Source: Candidatus Pollutiaquabacter sp. (GTDB taxonomy: Bacteria > Bacteroidota > Bacteroidia > AKYH767-A > 2013-40CM-41-45). Taken from it: DNA of 34,567 nt. A model generated the notes under the pieces. That model was not told the origin of the DNA and did not search any database. It saw only the letters and a program-made list of their open reading frames with translations. The stretch covers positions 1 through 34,567 of the forward strand of contig CANIAS010000025.1 of the NCBI GenBank assembly GCA_947465495.1, given 5' to 3'. The position numbers and the translations under genes are program-made. Shown one piece after another: positions 9,183 to 17,227 of this stretch. Numbering within the stretch: position 1 is the stretch's first letter; every line of letters begins with the position of its first letter.

Positions 9183-9518
9183 ATGGAAAAATCTAAAATC
9201 GACCTTTTTCTCCTCATGAACGCGGACAATTTTCACCCGCAAGACCTGCTATCCATAAAGGATCGATTAGAAAGCATTCCTGATGATAAAGCATTCATCG
9301 TACAAACCATATCCTTACAGAAACCCGATTTCATTCTAATCATCGCCATCGTGTTGGGTTGGGAACGGTTCTGGCTGAACGATGTCGTACTTGGCGTCAT
9401 CAAAGTTATAACCTGTTATGGCTGCGGATTGTGGTGGTTGATTGATATTTTCACGGCAAAATCTAGAGCCAGGACCTACAACTTCAAAAAATTCATTCAG
9501 GTCACTTCGTTCATCTGA
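9183..9518 (+). CDS. TM2-domain membrane protein
   Basis: This 111-residue protein has a soluble N-terminal part (about 1-48) followed by a TM2 domain, a pair of short membrane helices joined by a tight turn. The hallmark stretch runs from LGWERFWLND to WWLIDIF (about 58-90), with a CYGCGL turn between the helices. TM2 proteins are widespread but of unknown biochemical role. It lies 2 nt before a DUF2752 gene, a pairing I recall from other Bacteroidota genomes, so the two are probably cotranscribed and may form a membrane complex. The ATG at 9183 is the only convincing start. The family call is firm; the function is unknown. Confidence 0.8.
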   Translation: MEKSKIDLFLLMNADNFHPQDLLSIKDRLESIPDDKAFIVQTISLQKPDFILIIAIVLGWERFWLNDVVLGVIKVITCYGCGLWWLIDIFTAKSRARTYNFKKFIQVTSFI

Positions 9519-9520
9519 CA

Positions 9521-9838
9521 ATGTTCATCCGCGGGGAAATTCCTGTATGGAAGCACATGGGCCGTGCAGTTTTATTCGTTGCGCCACTGTTCCTTTTCCT
9601 GTTGCCAAACGAACTGATGCGCGAAGAGAACAGCATCTGCCTATTTAGGAATCTGACTGGTAATACTTGCTACGGTTGTGGGTTGACTCATGCGTTGGCC
9701 GCATTGCTGCACCTCAAATTACAGGAGGCTTGGGAATACAATCACCTGGTGATGGTAGTGGCCCCCGGACTAGCTTACATTTGGATGAGGAATATGCATC
9801 AACTTACCAACTCCTGGTTTCGTAAATCAAGCGACTGA
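9521..9838 (+). CDS. DUF2752 membrane protein
   Basis: This 105-residue protein matches the DUF2752 family. It has an N-terminal membrane helix (about residues 9-26), then the family motif CYGCGLTHALAALLHL (usually CPGCGLTRA), and a second helix (about 80-95). The two Cys and the CxGCGhT core suggest metal binding or a disulfide, but no activity is established. It starts 2 nt after the TM2-domain gene, and both proteins share a TCYGCGL heptapeptide. No terminator is visible in the 113 nt before the protease gene, which has its own -7 box. Confidence 0.8.
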   Translation: MFIRGEIPVWKHMGRAVLFVAPLFLFLLPNELMREENSICLFRNLTGNTCYGCGLTHALAALLHLKLQEAWEYNHLVMVVAPGLAYIWMRNMHQLTNSWFRKSSD

Positions 9839-9921
9839 TTGCTTGGGTAGCTTTCGGAGTTAATTTATCCGAAACAGTGAATTACCGCTTATAGTGAATC
9901 TCGATCCTTCATCATTCGAAT

Positions 9922-9929
9922 TATATTTG
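9922..9929 (+). promoter_or_regulatory. -7 promoter element of the S8 protease gene
   Basis: TATATTTG is an exact TAnnTTTG match 22 nt before the ATG. No clear -33 element was found. Confidence 0.45.
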
Positions 9930-9951
9930 CCCCTAACTAATTTCAATCGCC

Positions 9952-11484
9952 ATGCAAAAATACTACTTGCTGATCTTTTTTTCTTTAGCCTTCTTTTCCT
10001 GCAACCGTTTGGACGATACTTCAGTCACCCCGCCCGATGGCGAAGTGCTGCAATCCAAATCTACTATCGTTACTGCCCCAGACCAACCGCTCCTGTCGCG
10101 TAATGATTTGGACCAACTTATTACTGACCATATAACGCAACAGGGAAATCTGAATTGGAAAGATGTTGACCTTCGGGTAATCTGGAGCGCAGCATCAACC
10201 AACCATCAAATCGTAGTAGGCTATCAACCGGCCGATGTAACTGATGCAGATAAAATCTTGCACCAAATCGACGTCAAAACCTTAAAATGGAAAGCTGTGC
10301 ATGATGCCCTATTGAAACGGATTGTGAACTTATTGCAATCCAAAGGAAAAAGCGTTACACAGCTAGAAATCGTGGTGGAAGATGATCCGGTGCTACCCGT
10401 ACTGGTGTTGAGTGTGGATGATAAGGATGTGATTACCGATCTCTTCAACCTGAAAAATGTCCGTTACGTAGAGCCCTATGGCTACTGGCCCAACAACTGG
10501 GTCGCTCGCTCTTCTTCGGGATGCAACAGCTCGACCGAACCATTGAATGCCGCTGACTTGACCACCATCACACCAGGCTGCCAACTACCTTGGAACTATA
10601 ACAGCTTGAATATTCCAACTGCCTGGAACACCACACAAGGAGAAGGGATTCGTATTGGCGTCATCGATGCGGGAATTAGTATTTCTCAACCACTTCTTGG
10701 CGCGCAATTCAACGACGGCATGAGTAATGTTTCTAGGACTATAACCGCCGACTATACCTTGGGAAATTCGGCCTACACCACCTGCACGCACGGCACTTCC
10801 ATGTGCGGAGCTGCAGCAGGCCCGCGGAATACCCAGAATGCGACTACAGGTGTGGCCTATAAATCAGGACTGCATTTTATACGCGCATGCAACGATGTCG
10901 TGCTGGACGCGTCATCGGAATTAACAGGCACGAAAAACGCCTTGATCCGCATGGGCGACCTTTCAACAATTCGTGTCATCAGCATGTCGATCGGTACGCC
11001 TTTCGCCAGTGGGGCACTCAAAGATGGTGTTATCTACGCCTACAATAAAGGGAAACTAATCATGGCTGCGGCCGGCACCTCTTTCTCGTTGACAAGCTGG
11101 TGGGGCGTTATTTATCCAGCGGCATATTCGCAGTGTGTCGCCGTTACAGGCGTGAAGGAAAGCGGAACCACTTGCGCTACGTGTCACGATGGTAGCCAAG
11201 TAATGTTTACCGTACCCATGGAACGAACTACTAATTCCAACAGGAATTCGTTGTCACTTAATCCGTCAGGGTACAACGCGTCCTACATTGGAGGAAGTTC
11301 CATCGCCACGTCCACAGCGGCCGGTATCGCGGCATTGACCTGGTCGGTGAAGCCCACATTAACCAGTACGCAAGTCATAGACATCATGACCAGAACTTCT
11401 CAATTTTATCCTTCTCGTAATTCCACCAAAGGATACGGAAATTTAAATGCAGCTGCTGCTGTAACACTTGCTACGACGTATTGA
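9952..11484 (+). CDS. Secreted S8 (subtilisin-like) serine protease
   Basis: This 510-residue exported protease begins with a signal peptide ending FFSC (Cys17), probably a lipoprotein signal. A region of about 190 residues that looks like a propeptide follows. The peptidase domain then carries the catalytic triad: Asp239 in GVIDAGI, His280 in CTHGTSMCG, and Ser450 in GGSSIAT. The oxyanion-hole Asn of the usual AAGN motif is replaced by Thr376 (AAAGTSF), and the Pro after GTSMAT is Ser. Several Cys pairs (277/285, 408/411) suggest disulfides. No C-terminal sorting domain is present. The substrate is unknown. Adenine deaminase follows after 64 nt, with no functional link evident. Confidence 0.88.
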   Translation: MQKYYLLIFFSLAFFSCNRLDDTSVTPPDGEVLQSKSTIVTAPDQPLLSRNDLDQLITDHITQQGNLNWKDVDLRVIWSAASTNHQIVVGYQPADVTDADKILHQIDVKTLKWKAVHDALLKRIVNLLQSKGKSVTQLEIVVEDDPVLPVLVLSVDDKDVITDLFNLKNVRYVEPYGYWPNNWVARSSSGCNSSTEPLNAADLTTITPGCQLPWNYNSLNIPTAWNTTQGEGIRIGVIDAGISISQPLLGAQFNDGMSNVSRTITADYTLGNSAYTTCTHGTSMCGAAAGPRNTQNATTGVAYKSGLHFIRACNDVVLDASSELTGTKNALIRMGDLSTIRVISMSIGTPFASGALKDGVIYAYNKGKLIMAAAGTSFSLTSWWGVIYPAAYSQCVAVTGVKESGTTCATCHDGSQVMFTVPMERTTNSNRNSLSLNPSGYNASYIGGSSIATSTAAGIAALTWSVKPTLTSTQVIDIMTRTSQFYPSRNSTKGYGNLNAAAAVTLATTY

Positions 11485-11548
11485 TTCCAACTTAAATGAA
11501 TCAGGAATAAACCTTCATTAAGGATTTACACAACGATTAAAAACAATT

Positions 11549-13174
11549 ATGAAAATAACAGGCCATATCATCGACCCGCTTCACCGTCGCCGTTTTTCAG
11601 GAACGGTAGAATTCCAGGATGGCATAATTACCGCCATCCACGAACACGAAGTCACGGAAGTGCAATACATTCTTCCAGGTTTCATTGATGCACACATTCA
11701 CATCGAAAGTTCGATGCTGACACCGTATGAATTTTCCAGAATGGCACTACCGCACGGCACAGTAGCAACCGTCAGTGATCCGCACGAGATCGCCAACGTA
11801 TTGGGCATGGAAGGCATTCGCTACATGACGGATAATGCAAAACGTTCGCCGTTGAAATTTTACTTTGGTGCCCCATCATGCGTACCGGCCACCACCTTTG
11901 AAACATCAGGAGCTACCATCACTGTCAATGACATAGACGAGCTTTTCAGGTTGGATGGTTTGATTTATCTGGCCGAAATGATGAACTACCCAGGCGTTTT
12001 ACACCGCGATCCGTTAGTAATGGACAAAATCGCAGTGGCACAGAAATATGGACGAAAAATAGACGGCCATGCTCCCGGTCTCCGCGAGGACGATGCCGCT
12101 CATTACATTGACGCTGGTATCAGCACCGATCACGAATGCTTCACCCTACAAGAAGCCATTGACAAGTTGAAGCACGGCATGAAAGTAATTATACGCGAAG
12201 GATCCGCTGCGAGGAATTACGAAGCACTCATACCGTTGATGGACGAACATGCTGCGAATTTGATGTTTTGTAGTGACGATAAGCATCCGGACGATCTTGA
12301 ACTTGGTCATATTAACCGACTTGTCAGTCGTGCCGTCAAAGACGGATACCAACTAATTGATGTACTCAGAGCCGCTACCGTAAATCCTGTAAAGCATTAT
12401 GGACTTGACGTTGGGCTTTTGCAAGTGGGTGATTCAGCCGATTTCATCGTTGTTAGCGACCTTACTGAATTCAACGTTTTGAAGACCTTCATCAACGGAA
12501 ACTGTGTTGCTGAACATGGAAGCTCCATGTTGCCAAAAGGCAAGCACCCGATCATCAATCATTTCAATTGCTCGCGCAAGCAGCCCGTCGATTTCAAAAT
12601 CCCAGCGCATGGCAATATGATCCACCTCATTGAGGCTTTAGATGGACAATTGATCACCCTCAAGGTTACTGAGAAAGGGATGATTAAAAACGGCTTTATC
12701 GAATCAGACCCTTCAAGAGACCAATTAAAAATCACCGTGGTGAACCGTTATAGCGACACTACGCCAGCCATGGGGATGATCAAAAATATAGGACTAAAAC
12801 GCGGCGCAATTGCATCTACTGTTGCTCACGATTCGCACAACATCATTGCAGTAGGATGTTCTGACGAAGACATCTGTCGCGCGGTAAACTTATTGATTCA
12901 ACACCAAGGAGGACTGTGTGCCATCGATGGAAAGGAAGAAGTGGTATTACCATTACCCATTGCGGGATTAATTTCCGACGAAGACGGAATTAGCGTTTCA
13001 CACGCGTATTCCACACTGGACCGGAAGGCGAAAGAAATGGGTACCACACTTCGTGCCCCCTACATGACGCTTTCGTTTATGGCATTGTTGGTCATACCTG
13101 AATTCAAAATGAGTGATCTTGGATTATTTGATGCCGTCCATTTTCGTTTCGCCAAACTTTCCGAAGCCGAATAG
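11549..13174 (+). CDS. ade: Adenine deaminase
   Basis: This 541-residue amidohydrolase-superfamily enzyme converts adenine to hypoxanthine and ammonia for purine salvage. The metal-binding DAHIHIESSMLTP motif (about 47-59) follows a short N-terminal beta domain. Other family landmarks are GTVATVSDPHEIANV, DGHAPGL, the STDHE His, and CSDDKHPDDL (about 240-249). The C-terminal ade-specific domain includes VAHDSHNIIAVG and PLPIAGLISD. All metal ligands expected for the family are visible and the length is normal. No promoter matching the consensus is evident in the 64 nt upstream; readthrough from the protease gene is possible. A hairpin that can terminate both strands follows. Confidence 0.95.
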   Translation: MKITGHIIDPLHRRRFSGTVEFQDGIITAIHEHEVTEVQYILPGFIDAHIHIESSMLTPYEFSRMALPHGTVATVSDPHEIANVLGMEGIRYMTDNAKRSPLKFYFGAPSCVPATTFETSGATITVNDIDELFRLDGLIYLAEMMNYPGVLHRDPLVMDKIAVAQKYGRKIDGHAPGLREDDAAHYIDAGISTDHECFTLQEAIDKLKHGMKVIIREGSAARNYEALIPLMDEHAANLMFCSDDKHPDDLELGHINRLVSRAVKDGYQLIDVLRAATVNPVKHYGLDVGLLQVGDSADFIVVSDLTEFNVLKTFINGNCVAEHGSSMLPKGKHPIINHFNCSRKQPVDFKIPAHGNMIHLIEALDGQLITLKVTEKGMIKNGFIESDPSRDQLKITVVNRYSDTTPAMGMIKNIGLKRGAIASTVAHDSHNIIAVGCSDEDICRAVNLLIQHQGGLCAIDGKEEVVLPLPIAGLISDEDGISVSHAYSTLDRKAKEMGTTLRAPYMTLSFMALLVIPEFKMSDLGLFDAVHFRFAKLSEAE

Positions 13175-13215
13175 TTACCGAACAGTATTCACCATCGTTA
13201 CATACGTTAAAAAAC

Positions 13216-13247
13216 AAAGAGGGCCAGGAAATTTCCTGACCCCCTTT
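13216..13247. terminator. Bidirectional terminator between ade and ahcY
   Basis: The arms AAAGAGGGCCAGGAAA and TTTCCTGACCCCCTTT pair at 14 of 16 positions. A-rich and T-rich flanks let it serve either strand of these convergent genes. Confidence 0.75.
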
Positions 13248-13282
13248 ATAGTTACACAAAGACGAAAATCGCCCGTTACATC

Positions 13283-14602
13283 TTAGTAACGATAAGCGTC
13301 GTTCTTGTAAGGACCTTGTTGTTGTACGCCAATATATTCTGCTTGCTCGTTAGAGAGCACATCAATCTCGACACCGATTTTCTTCAAGTGCAGACGAGCA
13401 ACTTTTTCATCCAGCTGTTTTGGCAAGGTGTAGACTTTATTCTCATACTTGCTAGCGTTCATCCAAAGCTCCAACTGCGCCAATGTTTGATTGGTGAAGG
13501 AATTGGACATAACGAAGGAAGGGTGACCCATGGCACAACCAAGGTTAACCAATCGACCTTCAGCAAGTACAATAATGTCTTTTCCGTCTACGGTATATTT
13601 GTCGACTTGAGGCTTGATAGTATCCTTGCTATTGCCGTAATGGTTGTTTAACCAGGCCATATCGATTTCGTTGTCGAAGTGTCCTATGTTACATACCACC
13701 GCATTGTGCTTCATCGCTTTGAAGTGACGATCGGTCACGATGTTTACGTTTCCGGTAGCGGTGACAATGATATCCGCTTCTTTCACCGCATCGTCCATTT
13801 TCTTCACTTCGTATCCTTCCATGGCAGCTTGCAATGCACAAATTGGATCAATTTCAGTTACGATGACACGTACTTTAGAGTCACGCAGAGAATCGGCAGA
13901 ACCTTTACCGACATCTCCAAAACCAGCAACAACAGCCACTTTACCGGCCATCATTAAGTCAGTAGCACGACGGATTGCATCTACGAGCGACTCGCGGCAA
14001 CCGTATTTATTATCGAATTTAGATTTGGTAACGGAGTCATTCACGTTGATGGCAGGCAATGGTAAAGTGCCATTCTTCATACGCTCATACAAGCGATGCA
14101 CACCCGTAGTCGTTTCTTCAGAAAGACCTTTGATACCGGAAACTAATTCAGGGAATTTATCCAACACCATATTGGTTAAGTCACCACCATCATCAAGAAT
14201 CATGTTCAAAGGCTTGCGATCTTCACCAAAGAAAAGCGTCTGCTCAATGCACCAGTCGAAAGACTCCGCATCCATTCCTTTCCAGGCATAGACAGAAATA
14301 CCAGCCGCAGCAATAGCCGCAGCAGCATGATCTTGTGTGGAGAAAATGTTACAAGAAGACCAAGTGACTTCAGCTCCCAATGCAACGAGCGTTTCAATCA
14401 GAACAGCCGTCTGGATGGTCATGTGCAAGCAGCCTGCGATACGAGCACCTTGGAGCGGCTTCTTAGCACCATACTCTTCACGGAGAGCCATCAATCCAGG
14501 CATCTCATCTTCTGCCAATTTGATCTCTTTGCGACCCCATTCGGCCAAGGAGATGTCTTTAACTTTGTATTTTACGAAATTGTCTACGGCTGTTTGTGCC
14601 AT
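13283..14602 (-). CDS. ahcY: S-adenosyl-L-homocysteine hydrolase
   Basis: This 439-residue NAD-dependent enzyme splits S-adenosylhomocysteine into adenosine and homocysteine, relieving inhibition of methyltransferases. The N-terminal half holds [17 protein letters not shown] and the catalytic [18 protein letters not shown]. The Rossmann domain has [15 protein letters not shown] (about 224-238) and the [12 protein letters not shown] loop. The C-terminus ends in KNDAYRY, the tail that reaches the neighbouring subunit's NAD site. Length is typical. It has its own promoter with a leader of about 40 nt; I see no SAH or SAM riboswitch in it. It is convergent with ade, and both act on adenine-related metabolites, but they do not share an operon. 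Confidence 0.97.
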   Translation of the reverse strand: MAQTAVDNFVKYKVKDISLAEWGRKEIKLAEDEMPGLMALREEYGAKKPLQGARIAGCLHMTIQTAVLIETLVALGAEVTWSSCNIFSTQDHAAAAIAAAGISVYAWKGMDAESFDWCIEQTLFFGEDRKPLNMILDDGGDLTNMVLDKFPELVSGIKGLSEETTTGVHRLYERMKNGTLPLPAINVNDSVTKSKFDNKYGCRESLVDAIRRATDLMMAGKVAVVAGFGDVGKGSADSLRDSKVRVIVTEIDPICALQAAMEGYEVKKMDDAVKEADIIVTATGNVNIVTDRHFKAMKHNAVVCNIGHFDNEIDMAWLNNHYGNSKDTIKPQVDKYTVDGKDIIVLAEGRLVNLGCAMGHPSFVMSNSFTNQTLAQLELWMNASKYENKVYTLPKQLDEKVARLHLKKIGVEIDVLSNEQAEYIGVQQQGPYKNDAYRY

Positions 14603-14645
14603 TGGTATTGGGTTTAAGTGGTTGATTATCTAGGTTTTCGATCTG

Positions 14646-14676
14646 CGAAGATACAATATCCAATCAAAAATTCAAA
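14646..14676 (-). promoter_or_regulatory. Promoter of ahcY
   Basis: Read on the minus strand, TTTG (14673-14676), 19 nt, TATCTTCG (14646-14653) fits the -33/-7 pattern closely. The leader is about 40 nt and shows no riboswitch. Confidence 0.6.
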
Positions 14677-14745
14677 AAAACACCGAAAGGTTGTTTTTCA
14701 TCGTGCACCACGTACATCGTATCTTGCCATCTATAACAACGCTAC

Positions 14746-15378
14746 ATGCCAATTGTTTTCCAAACGTCCGCACCCGACATTGACTGTTCACTAGCCGTTT
14801 GGGATTCCACCGAATCGCTTGAGCAGCTTATGGAGTTGGTTCACCTTACGGAACAGGAACGACTTCAATGGAATTCAATTACTAGCATTACCCGTCAGCG
14901 AGAATTCCTAACAGTGCGCGTCCTCTTGAAGATGTTGTCAGGTACCTATCGAACCATACTTTACGACGCCAACGGAAAACCCTCGCTCGACAATGGACAC
15001 TTTATTTCCATTAGTCATTCTAAAAGTCATGTCGCCATCATCATTTCATCCACCCGGCAAGTAGGAATTGACCTGGAAGCGGCACGTCAAAACATCGGAG
15101 CCATAGCCCCGAAGTTCGTCAGCGAGGAAGAAAAAAAATCATTTGGCACTTGGCTATCTGATGAGGCATTGCACGTTATCTGGGGAGCCAAGGAAGTAGC
15201 ATACAAGCTGTATGGCAAAGGTTCAGTTGACTTTAAAAAAGATCTTTTTGTGGAAGGCGCTAAAATCATTAGCGATGGCCGCATTTACGTAACCATCCAA
15301 AAAACAGACCTGAAAGCACGAATATCGGCTATGTACCGTCAACTAAACGGCTATATGCTCGTATGGGCTGAATGGTAA
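14746..15378 (+). CDS. 4'-phosphopantetheinyl transferase, Sfp-like
   Basis: This 210-residue enzyme transfers the phosphopantetheine arm of CoA to a serine of acyl or peptidyl carrier proteins. The magnesium-binding motif is VGIDLEAA (about 105-112). The second signature is WGAKEVAYKLYGKG (about 146-159), with the expected W-KE-K pattern. An SHS motif (about 89-91) is also present. Length matches two-lobed Sfp-type members rather than the short AcpS. Its carrier protein is not in the window. A weak TATCTTGC lies 19 nt upstream of the ATG. The prenylglyceryl phosphate synthase downstream has its own promoter, so the two need not be cotranscribed. Confidence 0.88.
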   Translation: MPIVFQTSAPDIDCSLAVWDSTESLEQLMELVHLTEQERLQWNSITSITRQREFLTVRVLLKMLSGTYRTILYDANGKPSLDNGHFISISHSKSHVAIIISSTRQVGIDLEAARQNIGAIAPKFVSEEEKKSFGTWLSDEALHVIWGAKEVAYKLYGKGSVDFKKDLFVEGAKIISDGRIYVTIQKTDLKARISAMYRQLNGYMLVWAEW

Positions 15379-15400
15379 GACACGTTCGTCCTAATTTCGT

Positions 15401-15408
15401 TATCTTTG
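15401..15408 (+). promoter_or_regulatory. -7 promoter element of the GGGP synthase gene
   Basis: TATCTTTG is an exact consensus match ending 5 nt before ATG 15414. It lies downstream of another in-frame ATG (15372), which argues that 15414 is the true start and that the mRNA is leaderless. Confidence 0.55.
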
Positions 15409-15413
15409 AAACG

Positions 15414-16142
15414 ATGCTACGCCAGTTACAAGCTGCCAGATCAGAGGGGAGAAAATTATTCGCTCTACTGATTGACCCGGACAAGAACAACGAATCCTCT
15501 TTGAAGCATTCGGCACAATTGGCCGAGCAATCAGGCGTTAATTTTTTATTGGTTGGTAGCAGTCTTCTCATCGAGAAGGGCATCGAGCGTTGTCTAGACC
15601 ACCTCCGCTCCCATTGCAAGCTACCTATCATTCTTTTTCCAGGAAACACACTGCAAGTGACCTCCAATGCGGATGCCATCCTTTTTCTATCCCTTATTAG
15701 CGGACGAAATCCGGAATTATTGATTGGACAGCATGTGATTGCAGCGCCCTTTATTCGCAAAAGCGGTATCGAAGCTATACCTACTGGATACCTGTTGATT
15801 GATAGCGGGGCACCTACCTCTGCTTCATACATGAGTCAAACATTGCCGATTCCGCATGACAAGGATGATATCGCTGCTGCCACATCAATGGCCGGTGAAT
15901 TATTAGGCATGAAATTAATTTATCTGGATGCAGGTAGTGGCGCACGCATTCCCGTGCGCAGTAGCATGATTCAGAAAGTACGAAGCGCTATCGACTTGCC
16001 CATTATCGTTGGAGGAGGCATCCGAACACCCGAAAAAGTAACTGAATTGTTTCACGCCGGTGCGGACATGGTCGTAGTGGGAAATTCCATTGAACAATCA
16101 CCTGAATTACTATTGGACCTGGCCGGAGCTGCCCGAAACTAG
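15414..16142 (+). CDS. Geranylgeranylglyceryl phosphate synthase family
   Basis: This protein of about 242 residues is a TIM-barrel prenyltransferase that joins sn-glycerol-1-phosphate to a polyprenyl diphosphate, the first committed step of archaeal-type ether lipids. Motifs are FALLIDPDKN near the N-terminus, YLDAGSGAR in the middle, and the phosphate-binding VGGGIRTPEKV plus VVVGNSIE near the C-terminus. Group II homologues occur in Bacteroidota, but their lipid product is not well understood; chain length cannot be read here. An upstream in-frame ATG at 15372 would overlap the PPTase gene by 7 nt. I prefer 15414 because the -7 box lies between the two and because the family starts near the LLIDPDK strand. 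Confidence 0.88.
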   Translation: MLRQLQAARSEGRKLFALLIDPDKNNESSLKHSAQLAEQSGVNFLLVGSSLLIEKGIERCLDHLRSHCKLPIILFPGNTLQVTSNADAILFLSLISGRNPELLIGQHVIAAPFIRKSGIEAIPTGYLLIDSGAPTSASYMSQTLPIPHDKDDIAAATSMAGELLGMKLIYLDAGSGARIPVRSSMIQKVRSAIDLPIIVGGGIRTPEKVTELFHAGADMVVVGNSIEQSPELLLDLAGAARN

Positions 16143-16178
16143 TACTCCTGAACTGCGGCCACAAATGAATTGTCTCCA

Positions 16179-17099
16179 TTAAAAAGAAGGGCGATTGCTT
16201 CGAAAGGCATTGGCATTCTGTCCATAACGCAATTTAAAACGCCGGCTAAAATACGCCGGGTCTTTGAATCCAACCTTTCTGGAAATTTCTTGAATACTGT
16301 CAGGCTGAGTGCGGAGTAAAAAGAGCGCTTGCTGTAATCGCTGTTCTTCAATATAGTCTTGAAGATTTTTACCAGTGAGAGACTTGAAAAATTGTCCGAC
16401 ATAATCTTCGGAGACGTACGCTACACTAGCCAGCACTTTATTAGAAAGATCTAGTGAAAGGTGTTCCTGAACATATTTAACGATATCAGCCAACCGACGA
16501 TCGGACAAGTATTCGAGGCGCTGTACAAATCCATCGTATTTCGGCTGACTGGCGATATAACGACACATGTGAATAATGATCTCTTCCATGTAATTCCGGA
16601 TGATCTTGTCGCGCCCGAGCTTATCCTGTTCATTTTCCAACGCAATATATCGGATGAGATGCCCAAACTCAGTATCTGAAGTTAGTGGAAATGGAGGCAT
16701 ACCCAATACTTCAAAAAAGGGAATCGCATCGTAAATAAGCACATCAAAAGAAACCGATACGATAACTTCCTTTTTTCTGGAAAGATCAGAAAGTCCGCTG
16801 ACCGGTCGGAAAATTTCCTGCAACGAATCCTTGTCTGAAAAACCAGCGGATGATACCGGCAGAAAAGTCCCTACTCCATGCCGAACGTGAATTGGATTTC
16901 CGGCAGGAAAAAAATAGAAACTATCAGGCTTTACGTCATACTCCTCTTTACCGGCAACCAAATGCCCACGATCGAGCAGTATGATGTGATTGTGCCTGTC
17001 AGAAGAGCCACGAACTTCCAATGGCTGAGATACTTCCCAATACGAAGCCGAATGGAAGTAAATGTGGAGGGAATCGATGAACTTGTTGAGTAGTGACAC
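16179..17099 (-). CDS. AraC-family transcriptional regulator
   Basis: This protein of about 306 residues has an N-terminal cupin-like sensor region (NHIILLDRGHLVAGKEEYDVKPDSFYFFPAG, split at about 30-60) and a C-terminal double helix-turn-helix of the AraC/XylS type. The latter includes LQDYIEEQRLQQALFLL and the signature IQEISRKVGFKDPAYFSRRFK near the end. It is expected to bind DNA as a regulator; its ligand and targets are unknown. The frame extends to a TTG at 17126, but that codon lies inside a perfect -7 box (17124-17131), so the GTG at 17099 is the better start, with a leader of about 25 nt. It is divergent from the transporter-kinase gene, which it might control. Confidence 0.83.
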   Translation of the reverse strand: MSLLNKFIDSLHIYFHSASYWEVSQPLEVRGSSDRHNHIILLDRGHLVAGKEEYDVKPDSFYFFPAGNPIHVRHGVGTFLPVSSAGFSDKDSLQEIFRPVSGLSDLSRKKEVIVSVSFDVLIYDAIPFFEVLGMPPFPLTSDTEFGHLIRYIALENEQDKLGRDKIIRNYMEEIIIHMCRYIASQPKYDGFVQRLEYLSDRRLADIVKYVQEHLSLDLSNKVLASVAYVSEDYVGQFFKSLTGKNLQDYIEEQRLQQALFLLRTQPDSIQEISRKVGFKDPAYFSRRFKLRYGQNANAFRSNRPSF

Positions 17100-17123
17100 A
17101 GCGTGGTAATTGTCGCGTATTCT

Positions 17124-17131
17124 CAAAGCTA
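17124..17131 (-). promoter_or_regulatory. -7 promoter element of the AraC-family gene
   Basis: On the minus strand TAGCTTTG matches TAnnTTTG exactly. It overlaps the furthest-upstream TTG of the reading frame, ruling that codon out as the start. Confidence 0.5.
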
Positions 17132-17214
17132 ATCAACCGAACGCGTAAATACAATCTCTTCCTGAGATGGGTTTAAAATTAGTTGGTCGACGATTCCAAT
17201 ACGTCGATTTTGGT

Positions 17215-17222
17215 CATCTTTG
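17215..17222 (+). promoter_or_regulatory. Probable -7 element of the pnuC-kinase gene
   Basis: CATCTTTG has one mismatch to TAnnTTTG and ends 5 nt before the ATG at 17228, so the mRNA may be leaderless. No riboswitch is visible upstream of this gene. Confidence 0.35.
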
Positions 17223-17227
17223 CAGCT

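Noticed and set aside
9183-9838. TM2 and DUF2752 genes as one frameshifted gene or a recent duplication
   Set aside because: Each has its own start, stop and family signature; outside the TCYGCGL motif they do not resemble each other.
13740-14291. Open frame of 183 codons antisense to ahcY
   Set aside because: It lies wholly inside the strongly conserved ahcY gene, has no recognisable domain, and is explained by the biased codon use of the real gene.
14603-14653. Possible SAM or SAH riboswitch in the ahcY leader
   Set aside because: The leader is only about 40 nt and shows none of the conserved helices or cores of those riboswitches.
15372-15413. Upstream ATG start of the GGGP synthase overlapping the PPTase gene
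   Set aside because: A perfect -7 box lies between it and ATG 15414, and the extra 14 residues do not resemble the family's N-terminus.
17183-17227. Upstream TTG start giving the PnuC-kinase fusion 15 more residues
   Set aside because: The extension spans the probable -7 box, is not hydrophobic like the family's N-terminus, and uses a rare start codon.
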